Notes under the pieces: generated by a model
Told to the model about the DNA's origin: nothing
Database searches by the model: none
Seen by the model: the letters and a program-made list of their open reading frames with translations, nothing else
NCBI GenBank assembly: GCA_017651065.1
Contig: JAGCDP010000013.1
Coordinates: forward strand, 35,034-99,033
From: Treponema sp.
GTDB taxonomy: Bacteria > Spirochaetota > Spirochaetia > Treponematales > Treponemataceae
DNA: 64,000 bases
Direction: 5' to 3'
Shown: positions 53,372 through 62,077 of the stretch, one piece after another
Layout: the number at the start of each line of letters is the position of its first letter
Numbering within the stretch: the stretch's first letter is position 1
Position numbers and translations under genes: made by a program

Positions 53372-54154
53372 ATGAAAAAATTATGGTATCTTTTTAAGCT
53401 TGGAATCAAGGCGGTGCTCAGGGTGGTGTTTGCGGTGATTTCGGGTGGGGAAGAGTGTGTAATCTGTGGGAAAAAGTCGTTTCTTTATCCGCTTTGCAGA
53501 GAATGCAGTAAATCGTATCTTTCCATAAAAAACGTGGAAAAGGATGATTTATTCAAAAACCGTTGCAAGATATGCGGAAAAGAGCTGCTTTCTACTCAGG
53601 AAACCTGTTTTGACTGCAGAATTAAGCCTGTTGTGACTCATTTAGACAAAATGCTTCCGTTATTTCCGTACAGAATATGGAATAAAGAGCTTATGTTTAT
53701 GTGGAAATCGCAGGAAATCAGGTCTTTATCGCTTTTCTTTGCAAAGATACTTAATTTGGTCCTGCAAAAGCTTGATTCAAAGGTGGTTATTCCCGTTCCA
53801 CCAAGAAAAGGCAAGCTCCAGCAGAAGGGTTGGGATCAGATTGACGAATTATGCAATCTGCTCGAATACATTTACGGTTATAAGGTTTTACGGATTCTGG
53901 AACGTTCAACAGCAATGCAGCAGAAAAAACTAGGCAGAGAAGGGCGCCTTAAGCAGATAGGCAAAGCTTACAGTGTTGTTCCACCTTCCAGATTCCAAAA
54001 AGCCTTAAAACCATATAAAGGAACGCTTCCAGAGAACATAATCCTGCTGGACGATGTCTGCACCACCGGTTCCACTCTGGAAAGCTGTTCCCTGGTCCTA
54101 AAGGAGGTAGGCATAAACTACATAACAGGCATCACCTTATTCCAGGTTGATTAA
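53372..54154 (+). CDS. comF: ComF-family phosphoribosyltransferase-like protein
   Basis: A 260-residue protein with two N-terminal CxxC zinc clusters (CVICGKKS...LCREC and CKICGKE...CFDC, about residues 29-90) and a C-terminal type I phosphoribosyltransferase domain. The PRPP-binding loop is NIILLDDVCTTGSTLESC, and VIPVPPRKGKLQQKGWDQ is the other family motif. ComF proteins act with the DNA-uptake machinery in natural transformation and are present also in non-competent bacteria. No comE or pil genes are visible here. No Shine-Dalgarno precedes the ATG, and TATAGT ends two bases before it, so the exact start is a little uncertain. Confidence 0.88.
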   Translation: MKKLWYLFKLGIKAVLRVVFAVISGGEECVICGKKSFLYPLCRECSKSYLSIKNVEKDDLFKNRCKICGKELLSTQETCFDCRIKPVVTHLDKMLPLFPYRIWNKELMFMWKSQEIRSLSLFFAKILNLVLQKLDSKVVIPVPPRKGKLQQKGWDQIDELCNLLEYIYGYKVLRILERSTAMQQKKLGREGRLKQIGKAYSVVPPSRFQKALKPYKGTLPENIILLDDVCTTGSTLESCSLVLKEVGINYITGITLFQVD

Positions 54155-54202
54155 GGTCGAGGGAGCAAACTCAATATGTTTGAATAATATTAATATTGCA
54201 AA

Positions 54203-54232
54203 TTTCACTTTTTAGGGTTATTATATTATAAT
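54203..54232 (+). promoter_or_regulatory. Putative cheW operon promoter
   Basis: A perfect TATAAT (54227-54232) with a weak -35, TTTCAC (54203-54208), 18-base spacing. GGGGGA lies before the cheW ATG, giving a normal leader. No flagellar sigma-28 pattern is evident. Confidence 0.45.
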
Positions 54233-54255
54233 AGTATTTATATTTTGGGGGAAAT

Positions 54256-54729
54256 ATGGCTTCAGAAGAAACACAGTTCCAATTGGTAACCTTCCAGCTT
54301 GGCAACGAGTTATATGGCGTAAACATCATGGATGTAAAGGAAATTGTTCGTTTACAGAATGTGCGTGTTATCCCGAATTCTCCTTATTATGTAGAAGGAA
54401 TCATCAATTTACGTGGTGAAATTATCCCTATAATTGATTTACACAAACGCTTTAGAATACAGGCTCTTGATAAAGAAGAAACTGATTTTGAAGGTGGTTT
54501 TATAATCCTGAATATTGATAATAATAAAATCGGTATTATTATTGATAAGGTCGCAAGAGTAGTTGTAGTAAAGGCAGAAGATGTAAAAGAGCCTCCTCAG
54601 ATGCTCACAGGTATTGGTTCTGAATATATTGAAGGTGTTATCCGCGAAGAAACAGGATACCTTATTATGTTAAATATTCGGAAGTTGTTCGATGCAAAAG
54701 AATTGCAGAAAATAATCGATTTAAATTAA
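54256..54729 (+). CDS. cheW: Chemotaxis coupling protein CheW
   Basis: A 157-residue protein of normal length. The motif series FQLGNELYGVNIMDVKEIVR, VEGIINLRGEIIPIIDLHKRF and IGIIIDKVARVV, ending with EYIEGVI, is typical of CheW. CheW bridges methyl-accepting receptors and the kinase CheA at the cell pole. No other chemotaxis genes are nearby. GGGGGA precedes the ATG. The aminotransferase-like gene follows 2 bases after its stop, so cheW heads an operon that probably runs through nadK and recN. Confidence 0.96.
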   Translation: MASEETQFQLVTFQLGNELYGVNIMDVKEIVRLQNVRVIPNSPYYVEGIINLRGEIIPIIDLHKRFRIQALDKEETDFEGGFIILNIDNNKIGIIIDKVARVVVVKAEDVKEPPQMLTGIGSEYIEGVIREETGYLIMLNIRKLFDAKELQKIIDLN

Positions 54730-54731
54730 TA

Positions 54732-55787
54732 ATGATACAAACATACAGTTCAACAATTCGTAGAAAAGAAATGGATGCAGTTTTAACCTGCATGGTCGAT
54801 GAAAAGATTGGTCCAGGTGAGTTAAATGCAAGATTAATCCAGCAGGTAAAAGAATTTTTTAAGTGTGACGGAGCAGTTGCTTTGCGCAGTCCTGCAGTTG
54901 CCCTTAAATATATTCTTTTGTCATTGGATTTTGAAAAAGCCTCAAAAATAATGCTTTCTGCACTTGCTCCGGCCTGGCAGTATCAGGTTGTTGAGTCTTT
55001 GGGCTATGAGCCTCTTGTTCTTGATGTTTCAGAAACAGACGGACTTATGCCTGTAGAAGAAATCCAGAAGGGTATTCAAAACGGCGGAAGACTTTTACTC
55101 CTTCATGAAACAGAAGGAATCCTCCCTGATTTTGATTCAATCCTTTCTCTTGGTATCCCGGTAGTAGAAGATATTTCTCAAAGCGCAGGTGCTTCTGTTG
55201 CACTTAAAAACGAAGACGGTACTCAAAGCGAAGACCGTAAACGTGCAGGACTTTTTGGTGTTTACACAATCCTTGGTCTTGAAGAAAAAGACGTTATTAC
55301 AGCAGGTGGTGGTGCAGTTCTTATGGCTCCAGGCCGTCGTGAATGGATTGTTCTTAAAAAGTTTACGGACGAAGCACCACTAACAGATCTTCTTCCTGAT
55401 ATTAACAGTGCACTTGCCTGGGTTCAGCTTAAGGAATTCAACCGCAACGAAAATACAAGACGCGAAATTTTTACAATGTACCAGCGTTCCTGCATGATTG
55501 GCCGACACAAAACTTTTGCACGAGATATGGAAGGCGCTTCTACAATGTGTTCGTTCCCGCTTATTTTGAGCAGTTCTTTTAAAGATGTAAAATCTTACAC
55601 TGCCAAAAAAGATATTGAAATTCAGCAGGCTTTTGCAGGCTCTGTAATTGCACTTAAGGATGAACTTTCCGAAAGCTGCATTCATGCAAAATCTCTGCTG
55701 CTGCGTACTGCTCATTTTCCTTTATATCCTCGTCTTACTCAGGCACAGGCTGCAAAGATTGTAAAGGTTCTTGGAACTCTTCCATAA
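54732..55787 (+). CDS. DegT/DnrJ/EryC1-type aminotransferase-like protein
   Basis: A 351-residue protein with the fold pattern of PLP-dependent DegT enzymes: an N-terminal GPGELNARL region (family G.g.....e), VVEDISQSAGASV for the cofactor-ring Asp and Gln, and EEKDVITAGGGAVLMA, which aligns with the K..T.G.GG block that holds the PLP lysine. The second half is more divergent than usual and the protein is short (family 370-400). DegT enzymes aminate keto-sugars for surface glycans. It lacks the usual HxxK spacing, so catalysis is uncertain. Conserved placement between cheW and nadK suggests a housekeeping role in treponemes, from memory of related genomes. Confidence 0.7.
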   Translation: MIQTYSSTIRRKEMDAVLTCMVDEKIGPGELNARLIQQVKEFFKCDGAVALRSPAVALKYILLSLDFEKASKIMLSALAPAWQYQVVESLGYEPLVLDVSETDGLMPVEEIQKGIQNGGRLLLLHETEGILPDFDSILSLGIPVVEDISQSAGASVALKNEDGTQSEDRKRAGLFGVYTILGLEEKDVITAGGGAVLMAPGRREWIVLKKFTDEAPLTDLLPDINSALAWVQLKEFNRNENTRREIFTMYQRSCMIGRHKTFARDMEGASTMCSFPLILSSSFKDVKSYTAKKDIEIQQAFAGSVIALKDELSESCIHAKSLLLRTAHFPLYPRLTQAQAAKIVKVLGTLP

Positions 55788-55805
55788 AAATCGGAGCTTG
55801 GAAAG

Positions 55806-56648
55806 ATGAAAAAAGTTTTGATTATAATTAATACAAGTAAAAAAAAGTCTCTTTCACTTTCCAAACAAATTGCCGCTTTTTTACAGTCCAAAAAAATTGA
55901 ATGTGATTTTTTGAGCTTTGACGGTTTTACCGAAGACAAGCCTTTTAAAGATAACGAGTTTGTTATTACCCTTGGCGGAGACGGAACAGTTTTGTATGCC
56001 GCAAGAAACTGTGTAAAATATGGCGTTCCTGTTTTCCCAGTAAATCTTGGTCAGTTTGGATTTATGTCATCTGTTCAACAGAATGAATGGCAGCAGAGTC
56101 TTGAACTTTTCTTAAATGGAAAGGCTCCTTCTCAGAATCGCTGCATGCTTAAAGCATCACTTTATCGTGACGGAAAACTCCAGGGTGAACAGCTTGCTTT
56201 GAATGATATTGTAATAAGCGCAAAGCATACTGCCAGAACTGTTGCAATGGATGTTCTTTTTGACAGCGATCATCTTTGTAAATTAAAATCAGACGGTGTA
56301 ATTATCTGTACTCCAACAGGTTCAACAGCTTATTCTGCTTCGGCAGGCGGTCCTATTGTTGATCCATGTCTTGATGCGCTTGTAATGACACCAATTAATT
56401 CATTTTCGCTTTCGAGCCGCCCGATTGTTTTAAGACCGGATGGAGTTCTTACAATAAATATTCAGCCTTGCAGAACAAAAGAAATCCGTATGCTTGCCGA
56501 CGGTCTTGAACCAGTAAAGCTTATGGAAGGCGATAAAATAGAAATAAAACTCATAAATAAAAAAATAAAATTAATCTGCTGCACACAGGAAAAATTCTTT
56601 AATGCCCTTCGTTCAAAATTAAATTGGCGAGGTGAACCTTATGCTTGA
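55806..56648 (+). CDS. nadK: NAD kinase
   Basis: A 280-residue enzyme that phosphorylates NAD+ to NADP+. The diagnostic motif is GGDGT (57-61) in VITLGGDGTVLYAARN. NEW-like substrate residues occur in ALNDIVISAKHTARTV, and the glycine-rich block DGVIICTPTGSTAYSASAGGPIV is complete. The N-terminal Rossmann-like part is short, as in bacterial ATP- or polyP-dependent forms. It overlaps recN by 8 bases. Confidence 0.95.
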   Translation: MKKVLIIINTSKKKSLSLSKQIAAFLQSKKIECDFLSFDGFTEDKPFKDNEFVITLGGDGTVLYAARNCVKYGVPVFPVNLGQFGFMSSVQQNEWQQSLELFLNGKAPSQNRCMLKASLYRDGKLQGEQLALNDIVISAKHTARTVAMDVLFDSDHLCKLKSDGVIICTPTGSTAYSASAGGPIVDPCLDALVMTPINSFSLSSRPIVLRPDGVLTINIQPCRTKEIRMLADGLEPVKLMEGDKIEIKLINKKIKLICCTQEKFFNALRSKLNWRGEPYA

Positions 56649-58380
56649 AGAATTAAACATTAAAGATTTTGCGCTCATCGAAAATGATTTTCTTGAATTC
56701 AACCGCGGCTTTACAGTATTAAGCGGTGAAACAGGCGCTGGTAAATCTATCCTTATCGGGGCCCTTTCATTCTTGCTTGGCGGAAAAGCAGAAACTTCAC
56801 AAATCAGAGCAGGTAAAAACGAAGCCTCTGTAAGCGGAACTTTTGTACTTCCTCAAAATCAGACTGTACGACAGCTTGCCGAAGACGAAGAGCCTGCAAA
56901 TGCTTTGGAATGGCTCGACCAGCATGGAATCCAGATAGAAAATAACCGGGTACTTTTAAGACGCTTTATCCGCGATACAGGAAAGTCCGGAGCATGGATA
57001 AACGATACACCTGTAACCCGCGGCGACCTTGCAGCTTTTTCTGCATTCCTTGTAGATATTCACGGCCAGCATGAGCATCAGTCGCTTATGAAGGTTCCTG
57101 AACACAGAAAGTTTTTAGACAGCAGAGCAGGCATTGTTAGTGAAGTAGAAGAGTTTACAAAAAAGTATGCCATGCTTGTTTCCTTGCGACGCCAACTGGA
57201 GCAGTATTCCCTTTCGGAAAGTGAACGACTTCGCAAGCTCGATATGTCTACCTTTGCGGTTCAGGAAATAAATGAAGCAAAACTTAAAAAAGAAGAGGAT
57301 GTTCAGCTTGAAGAAGAAGAAACCCGTCTTCTTTCCTACGAAAAATTATATTCCGGTGTAGATGAAATTGGAAAGATGCTTGATGACGGTGAAGGTTCTG
57401 TAATTGATCTTCTTAAAAAAATCCGCCGTGCTTCTTCAGGAATTACAGATTTTGACAAGGAAGTACGCGCTCTTGATGAACGCCTTGAATCTTCTTTCTA
57501 TGAGCTTTCTGATATTGCTGCAGAATATTCTTCATATCAAAGTAAGCTTGTTTTTGATCCGGCTCGTCTGGCTCAGGTTCAGGAACGACTTTCGCTTATT
57601 TACAACTTAAAGAAAAAGTATGCTTCTTCTGTAAATGCTCCGCTCAGCGAAGTATTTGATTATTGTGCACAGGCACAGCAGTTTATTGATGAAAATGCAG
57701 AAGGAGCCGGTGCAAAAGATAAACTTACAGCACAAATAAAAGAGCTTGAAAAAGAAATCCTTTTGCGTGCAGATTCAATTACTAAAAAACGTAAGGCATG
57801 CGCAGATCAGCTTTCACTCGAAGTTGACCAGATTCTTTCAAAGCTTGGAATGAAGGGCACTCATTTTGGAGTAAGCCTTGTAGAAAAAGAGGGAAGTGAT
57901 GTTGCTCAGAAATGTGGTCCTTATGGAAAAGACAACATTGAATTCCTTATAAGTGCAAATCCTGGAAATCCGCTCCTGCCGCTTGCCAAAATTGCTTCCG
58001 GTGGTGAGCTTTCGCGTGTAATGCTTGCTTTAAAAACGATTTTCGCTCAAAATGATAGTGTAGAAACATTGATTTTCGACGAAATTGATACTGGAATCGG
58101 CGGTGAGGTTGCCGTAGCCGTTGGTTCACACATGAAAAACCTTGCAAAAAATCGTCAAATTTTTTGCATAACACATCTAGCCAGTATCGCAGTTTATGCC
58201 GATAATCAAATAAAGATCGAAAAAGCAGTTTCCGGCGGAATTACTTCTTCAAACGTTCATATTGTACAGGGAGAAGAAAGAGTAGCAGAAATTGCAAGAA
58301 TGCTTTCGGGTGATGCAGACACAGAACAGTCACTCGATCATGCAAGGGCAATGCTCCAGAAATACAGCGGAGGATTCTGA
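56641..58380 (+). CDS. recN: DNA repair protein RecN
   Basis: A 579-residue SMC-like ATPase, slightly longer than the usual ~555. Walker A is GETGAGKS (29-36). The central ~350 residues are coiled-coil arms. The C-terminal half has ASGGELSRVMLALK (signature) and LIFDEIDTGIGG (Walker B). RecN tethers DNA ends in recombinational repair of double-strand breaks. The ATG has GAGGTG at good spacing inside the nadK 3' end; a GTG a few codons earlier is less likely. Its stop TGA overlaps the next ATG by one base. Confidence 0.95.
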   Translation: MLEELNIKDFALIENDFLEFNRGFTVLSGETGAGKSILIGALSFLLGGKAETSQIRAGKNEASVSGTFVLPQNQTVRQLAEDEEPANALEWLDQHGIQIENNRVLLRRFIRDTGKSGAWINDTPVTRGDLAAFSAFLVDIHGQHEHQSLMKVPEHRKFLDSRAGIVSEVEEFTKKYAMLVSLRRQLEQYSLSESERLRKLDMSTFAVQEINEAKLKKEEDVQLEEEETRLLSYEKLYSGVDEIGKMLDDGEGSVIDLLKKIRRASSGITDFDKEVRALDERLESSFYELSDIAAEYSSYQSKLVFDPARLAQVQERLSLIYNLKKKYASSVNAPLSEVFDYCAQAQQFIDENAEGAGAKDKLTAQIKELEKEILLRADSITKKRKACADQLSLEVDQILSKLGMKGTHFGVSLVEKEGSDVAQKCGPYGKDNIEFLISANPGNPLLPLAKIASGGELSRVMLALKTIFAQNDSVETLIFDEIDTGIGGEVAVAVGSHMKNLAKNRQIFCITHLASIAVYADNQIKIEKAVSGGITSSNVHIVQGEERVAEIARMLSGDADTEQSLDHARAMLQKYSGGF

Positions 58381-59183
58381 TGGCAAAAATTTCAGAAGAG
58401 ACAAGGTTACATTTCCAGGAATGTATCCAGCCGTACAAAGACAAAATTACTCAGACTCTTGAAAAAGAAAAAACTATGCGCAATGCCATGCACGACGGAG
58501 ACATTGGCCTTGAGTATAAAAAACTTCTTCTTTGCGAAGATATGATTTATGTTGCCTCTCTTTATGTTGCCCAGAACAGTCTTTCCCTTAAGCTCATGGA
58601 AGTTAAAAATAATGATGCCTTAAACGATGCACGTAAAATGCTTTACAAGGCAATCATCTATCTTGAAGAAATTGTTTCTAACGTAATCGACTGTCCATAT
58701 TCAGAGCTTTTGCCTTATCACGAAAAAATCACAAATGTAAATATTATTAAACGCTATCTTGTAATCCGTAAGCTTGGACTTGAAATTCAGATTCTTAAAG
58801 ATGCTTTCGGCGATAACAGTAAATGGAAATGGTCATTTATTGAGCTTGAAGGCCGCTTTGCTACTGTTGCAAAAAATCTTATAGATATGAAAACAGCAGG
58901 CAAGGACTTTTTTGATCCACGTGCCCAGGACTATGAAACAACAGTTTTGTATGTAAGAATGGTTCAAAAGCTTTTGGATAAAGCTGCAAATGGTTACCGT
59001 GACCGCTACGAACTTTCTACACGTCGTATTGATGATATGCGTGATGCTATTAAATATCTTTTAGCACTTCGCAAGCTTTATATAGTAATTGGTCGTTCAA
59101 ACGAAGCAGAAGAAATTAAGAAAAAAGCTATGGTCTGGAAGGATAAAATGGATGCGGACCAGAAGAAGGGCTTGAGCAACTAA
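58380..59183 (+). CDS. Conserved-type helical protein, unknown function
   Basis: A 267-residue, almost entirely alpha-helical and charged protein with no signal peptide, membrane segment or metal motif. It starts on the last base of the recN stop, so it is translationally coupled to recN. Its strong helical periodicity (EETRLHFQECIQPYKDKITQTLEKEK; LVIRKLGLEIQILKDAF) suggests a helical bundle that binds another protein. It is probably a conserved spirochaete hypothetical gene. Its partner may be the HD-domain protein encoded 5 bases downstream. Confidence 0.65.
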   Translation: MAKISEETRLHFQECIQPYKDKITQTLEKEKTMRNAMHDGDIGLEYKKLLLCEDMIYVASLYVAQNSLSLKLMEVKNNDALNDARKMLYKAIIYLEEIVSNVIDCPYSELLPYHEKITNVNIIKRYLVIRKLGLEIQILKDAFGDNSKWKWSFIELEGRFATVAKNLIDMKTAGKDFFDPRAQDYETTVLYVRMVQKLLDKAANGYRDRYELSTRRIDDMRDAIKYLLALRKLYIVIGRSNEAEEIKKKAMVWKDKMDADQKKGLSN

Positions 59184-59188
59184 CAATA

Positions 59189-60409
59189 ATGGATAAACAA
59201 CTCATTCTCAAAATATTCGAAGGATTTTCTATTCAGCGCTGGAATGACCTTATACGCCCGTTTGATTTAGTCGAAATGGACAAGGCCGGCGAAAAAATGG
59301 TCATTGCCTATATAATCGGAAAATACGAAGAAAAAAAAGGAACTAAAATAAACTGGAAGTGGATGGCATATGCTTCGCTGTTTGATCTTCTTAAAAAGAT
59401 TGCCTTGTGCGATATAAAAGCTCCCGTTCAGCAAATGCTCAAAAAAGAATTCACCCGTGAATACATGAGGCTCAACGAATGGGTTTTAAAACAGTACCGC
59501 CAGCTTATTACAGATGATTCACTTTTTTCTGAATTTACAATTTATATTGGACAGAATTCAGGTTCATTTGCTTTACCTGAACAATTAAAGGATTCTGTTC
59601 GTGTTTATAATGCCGCTCACAAGTATTCAACAATCCGCGAGCTCGAAATGCTCAGCGTTGTAAATGAAAAAGAACGACTTTCAAAAATCGACACAGAACT
59701 TAAAGCAGATATCCAGCCATATCTTGATCTGGAAGGTCTTCAAAAGCTTATGACCCGCCAGAAAGAGTTTGATTTCCTGCTTAAAATAGAACAGCTTCGT
59801 TTCCAGACAAGATGGAATCAAACTCCTCGTGTTCCTGCAACATCTGTACTTGGTCACTGTTTCTTTGTTGCAATAATGACTTTGCTGCTTGGCCGCGAAA
59901 CAAATCCTTCTATGTGCGAAAGACGGGTAGTGAACAATTACTTTAGCGCATTGTTCCACGATTTACCTGAATCTGTTACCCGCGATATTATTTCTCCTGT
60001 AAAACAGGCTACAGACGCTTTACCAAATATCGTAAAGAAGATTGAAGATGAAATTGTAAACAAAGAACTTGTTCCTCTTATGGATAAATCTTATGTTGAT
60101 GAAGTTATTTATTACACAAGCGATGAGTTTGCAGACAGAATAAAGGGCAAAGACGGAAAAGTTCAAAAGGTAGAGTGGGAAGAACTGAACGGAAAGTATA
60201 ATAAAGACAGTTTTAATCCTGTAGACGGAAAACTTGTACGCATTTCTGATCATCTTAGTGCACTTATGGAAGCAGACATTTCTATTAAACACGGAATTAC
60301 TTCAACACATCTTCAGGGCGGCCGCGACGGAATGCTTGAGCTTTACCCTCAGGACCAGAAAATAAGCGGCATCGAAGTAAATAAATTATTTCATGAACTT
60401 GTAAATTAA
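59189..60409 (+). CDS. HD-domain phosphohydrolase (YfbR/HD_2-like)
   Basis: A 406-residue soluble protein. The catalytic HD motif is in NNYFSALFHDLPESVTRDI, and the first His is in SVLGHCFFVAIMTLL, as in YfbR-type 5'-deoxynucleotidases and the HD_2/HD_3 families. VDEVIYYTSDEFADRIKG may supply the last Asp. The first ~180 residues are helical and have no match that I recognise. The substrate is unknown; nucleotides are likely for the family. It may form an operon with the preceding helical protein (5-base gap). The LysM gene downstream appears to have its own signal. Confidence 0.75.
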   Translation: MDKQLILKIFEGFSIQRWNDLIRPFDLVEMDKAGEKMVIAYIIGKYEEKKGTKINWKWMAYASLFDLLKKIALCDIKAPVQQMLKKEFTREYMRLNEWVLKQYRQLITDDSLFSEFTIYIGQNSGSFALPEQLKDSVRVYNAAHKYSTIRELEMLSVVNEKERLSKIDTELKADIQPYLDLEGLQKLMTRQKEFDFLLKIEQLRFQTRWNQTPRVPATSVLGHCFFVAIMTLLLGRETNPSMCERRVVNNYFSALFHDLPESVTRDIISPVKQATDALPNIVKKIEDEIVNKELVPLMDKSYVDEVIYYTSDEFADRIKGKDGKVQKVEWEELNGKYNKDSFNPVDGKLVRISDHLSALMEADISIKHGITSTHLQGGRDGMLELYPQDQKISGIEVNKLFHELVN

Positions 60410-60436
60410 AGCTTTCCTCATGCCGATAATTAAGGT

Positions 60437-61360
60437 ATGAAGTTATCATTTTTGAAGAAAACACTTTTAATATGCGCAATTCTTTTGGCAGCATCCATTT
60501 CTCTTTTTGCAGATACAACCTACAAAGTAGAAAAGGGCGATACATTATATTCAATCAGCCGTAAATATCAGATTACAGTAGCCGAACTTCGCGCTGCCAA
60601 CAACCTTTCAGAAAATGACGTAATAAAAGTAGGCCAGAAATTAAAAATCCCTACTGCAGATATAAGTAACGCAGCAGCACTTGCCACAGACAATAAAGCA
60701 ACAACTTCAGGCAGCGCAACCTTATCAGCTACAAAAGCCACAAAAGAATATACAGTCGTTAAAGGCGACACCATGTACAGCATTTCCAAGAAAAACGGAA
60801 TGACTTTAGCAGAGTTCATGGCATTAAACGGCCTTGATTCAAACTCAGTAATTAAAGTTGGTCAGAAATTAAAGATATATTCAGCCACCGGGGTCCCTGA
60901 GCCTGTCGAAGGGCAAAAAACAACCAGTCCTTCGACAAGCTCAGGAACCACAGGCACTACCGCCCCCGACACCCGTACCTACGGCACAACAGTTACCGCA
61001 GATAAAAATACAGTATGGCCAGTAAAGAATCCTACAGTTACTCAAGTAAAGGGTAAGGTAGGCGGCGTACAGCTCAGCGCTCAGGTAAACGAGCCGGTAG
61101 TCTGTATCCGCGAAGGAACAGTGATGTACGTAGGCGTATACCGCGGCTTTGGCCAGGTCCTCTTCGTACAATCAAAAACCGGTGTAATATATACATACAC
61201 CGGTCTTGGTTCAGTAAGCGTCAAAAAAGGTGATTACGTAGTCTACAACCAGCAGCTCGGAACAGCAGGTACAGACCCAATTTCCGGTAAACCAGGAATT
61301 ACATTTATGGTTTTCCAGAATGGACAGCCTATTGATCCGGCGAAAGCGCCTAGGAACTAA
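60437..61360 (+). CDS. Exported LysM protein with degenerate M23/LytM domain
   Basis: A 307-residue protein with signal peptide (LLICAILLAASISLFA). Two LysM peptidoglycan-binding domains follow (YKVEKGDTLYSISRKYQITV at ~30-73 and YTVVKGDTMYSISKKNGMTL at ~110-150). A Ser/Thr/Pro-rich linker comes next, partly made by a palindromic element (residues 152-172), then an M23-like fold (about 190-307). The zinc-binding HxxxD and HxH of M23 peptidases are missing: the usual H.HF is replaced by ITFMVFQNG. The domain is therefore probably not a peptidase but, like EnvC or NlpD, a regulator of cell-wall amidases (inference). A -10-like GATAAT ends 6 bases before the ATG and no Shine-Dalgarno is present. 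Confidence 0.88.
   Translation: MKLSFLKKTLLICAILLAASISLFADTTYKVEKGDTLYSISRKYQITVAELRAANNLSENDVIKVGQKLKIPTADISNAAALATDNKATTSGSATLSATKATKEYTVVKGDTMYSISKKNGMTLAEFMALNGLDSNSVIKVGQKLKIYSATGVPEPVEGQKTTSPSTSSGTTGTTAPDTRTYGTTVTADKNTVWPVKNPTVTQVKGKVGGVQLSAQVNEPVVCIREGTVMYVGVYRGFGQVLFVQSKTGVIYTYTGLGSVSVKKGDYVVYNQQLGTAGTDPISGKPGITFMVFQNGQPIDPAKAPRN
60890..60950. repeat. Family C palindromic element inside the LysM gene
   Basis: GGGTCCCTGAGCCTGTCGAA then GGGC, and the inverted arm CCTTCGACAAGCTCAGGAAC then CA, separated by 14 bases. Inserted in frame in the linker between the LysM and LytM-like domains, it encodes VPEPVEGQKTTSPSTSSG, a peptide of low complexity. Confidence 0.85.
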
Positions 61361-61364
61361 GCAC

Positions 61365-61392
61365 GTCATTGCGAGCGAAGCGTGGCAATCCA
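61365..61392. repeat. Family A element, single unit
   Basis: GTCATTGCGAGCGAAGCGTG then GCAATCCA, beginning 5 bases after the LysM gene stop. It is identical in its core to the copy at 2947. The remaining gap to the next gene (61393-61588) is AT-rich and shows no definite feature. Confidence 0.85.
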
Positions 61393-61588
61393 GCCCGCAC
61401 ATATTCAATCATTAGCAAAGTATTAATTTTCATTCCTACTCTGAATAATTGTTTAATAAAATATTAATTATCCAAAAGACACTTTTTTTGATTCTGCTGA
61501 GAACATGGGATTAATTACGGAAATTCGAAGCTGATAAAAATACGTTTGTTCTAGTAAATTATTAAAAAAAGCAAATTTAAAACTATAA

Positions 61589-62056
61589 TCAAAATGCAAA
61601 ACTTTTTGTATTATATGATGTATAAATTTTTCCTTTATATAATCTTACAAAATAGAATCTTCGATAATTAATTTCATTTTCAGTATAATATTTTATATAT
61701 ACCATGAACTCTGCATTATGATCTTTTAGTATTTTATAATCAAATTTATTTGTATCATCCTCATTAGATGTAGAAGCAATAGCTTTTAAATCATTGATGA
61801 TTTTCATGGAAATGCCTTCTAAGTAGTTTAATCCAATTACATATTTTATATATAAATCGAAATCTTCTTCATTTTTAAATAAGTAAGCTCTGCAGATTTT
61901 ATGATTAACAATAGTTTCATCATTTTCATTTTCAATTACATCAACAATTTCAAAATAATTATTTTCTACACAATCTGTTATGGTTAATGGTGAATTTTGC
62001 GCGAAAAGATTAAAAGAAAAATAAAACACTAATAATAAAAAAAACAATTTTTTCAT
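61589..62056 (-). CDS. Small exported protein, unknown function, AT-rich
   Basis: A 155-residue protein with signal peptide MKKLFFLLLVFYFSFNLFAQ. The mature ~135 residues are acidic and alternate strand and helix (YFEIVDVIENENDETIVNHKI, AEFMVYIKYYTENEINYRRFYFVRLYKGKIYTSY). There is one Cys in the CVENN segment and one in ICRAY. No family is recognised. AAAGGAA precedes the ATG. It follows the zinc-module gene by 21 bases on the same strand, so the two are likely co-transcribed. Base composition is visibly more AT-rich than the housekeeping genes, a sign of acquisition. Confidence 0.65.
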   Translation of the reverse strand: MKKLFFLLLVFYFSFNLFAQNSPLTITDCVENNYFEIVDVIENENDETIVNHKICRAYLFKNEEDFDLYIKYVIGLNYLEGISMKIINDLKAIASTSNEDDTNKFDYKILKDHNAEFMVYIKYYTENEINYRRFYFVRLYKGKIYTSYNTKSFAF

Positions 62057-62077
62057 ATATGGTTCCTTTATAACTAA

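Noticed and set aside
53341..53374. comF as another leaderless gene (TATAGT two bases before ATG)
   Set aside because: Transcription from this -10 would start inside the start codon region and no good -35 exists, so evidence is too weak.
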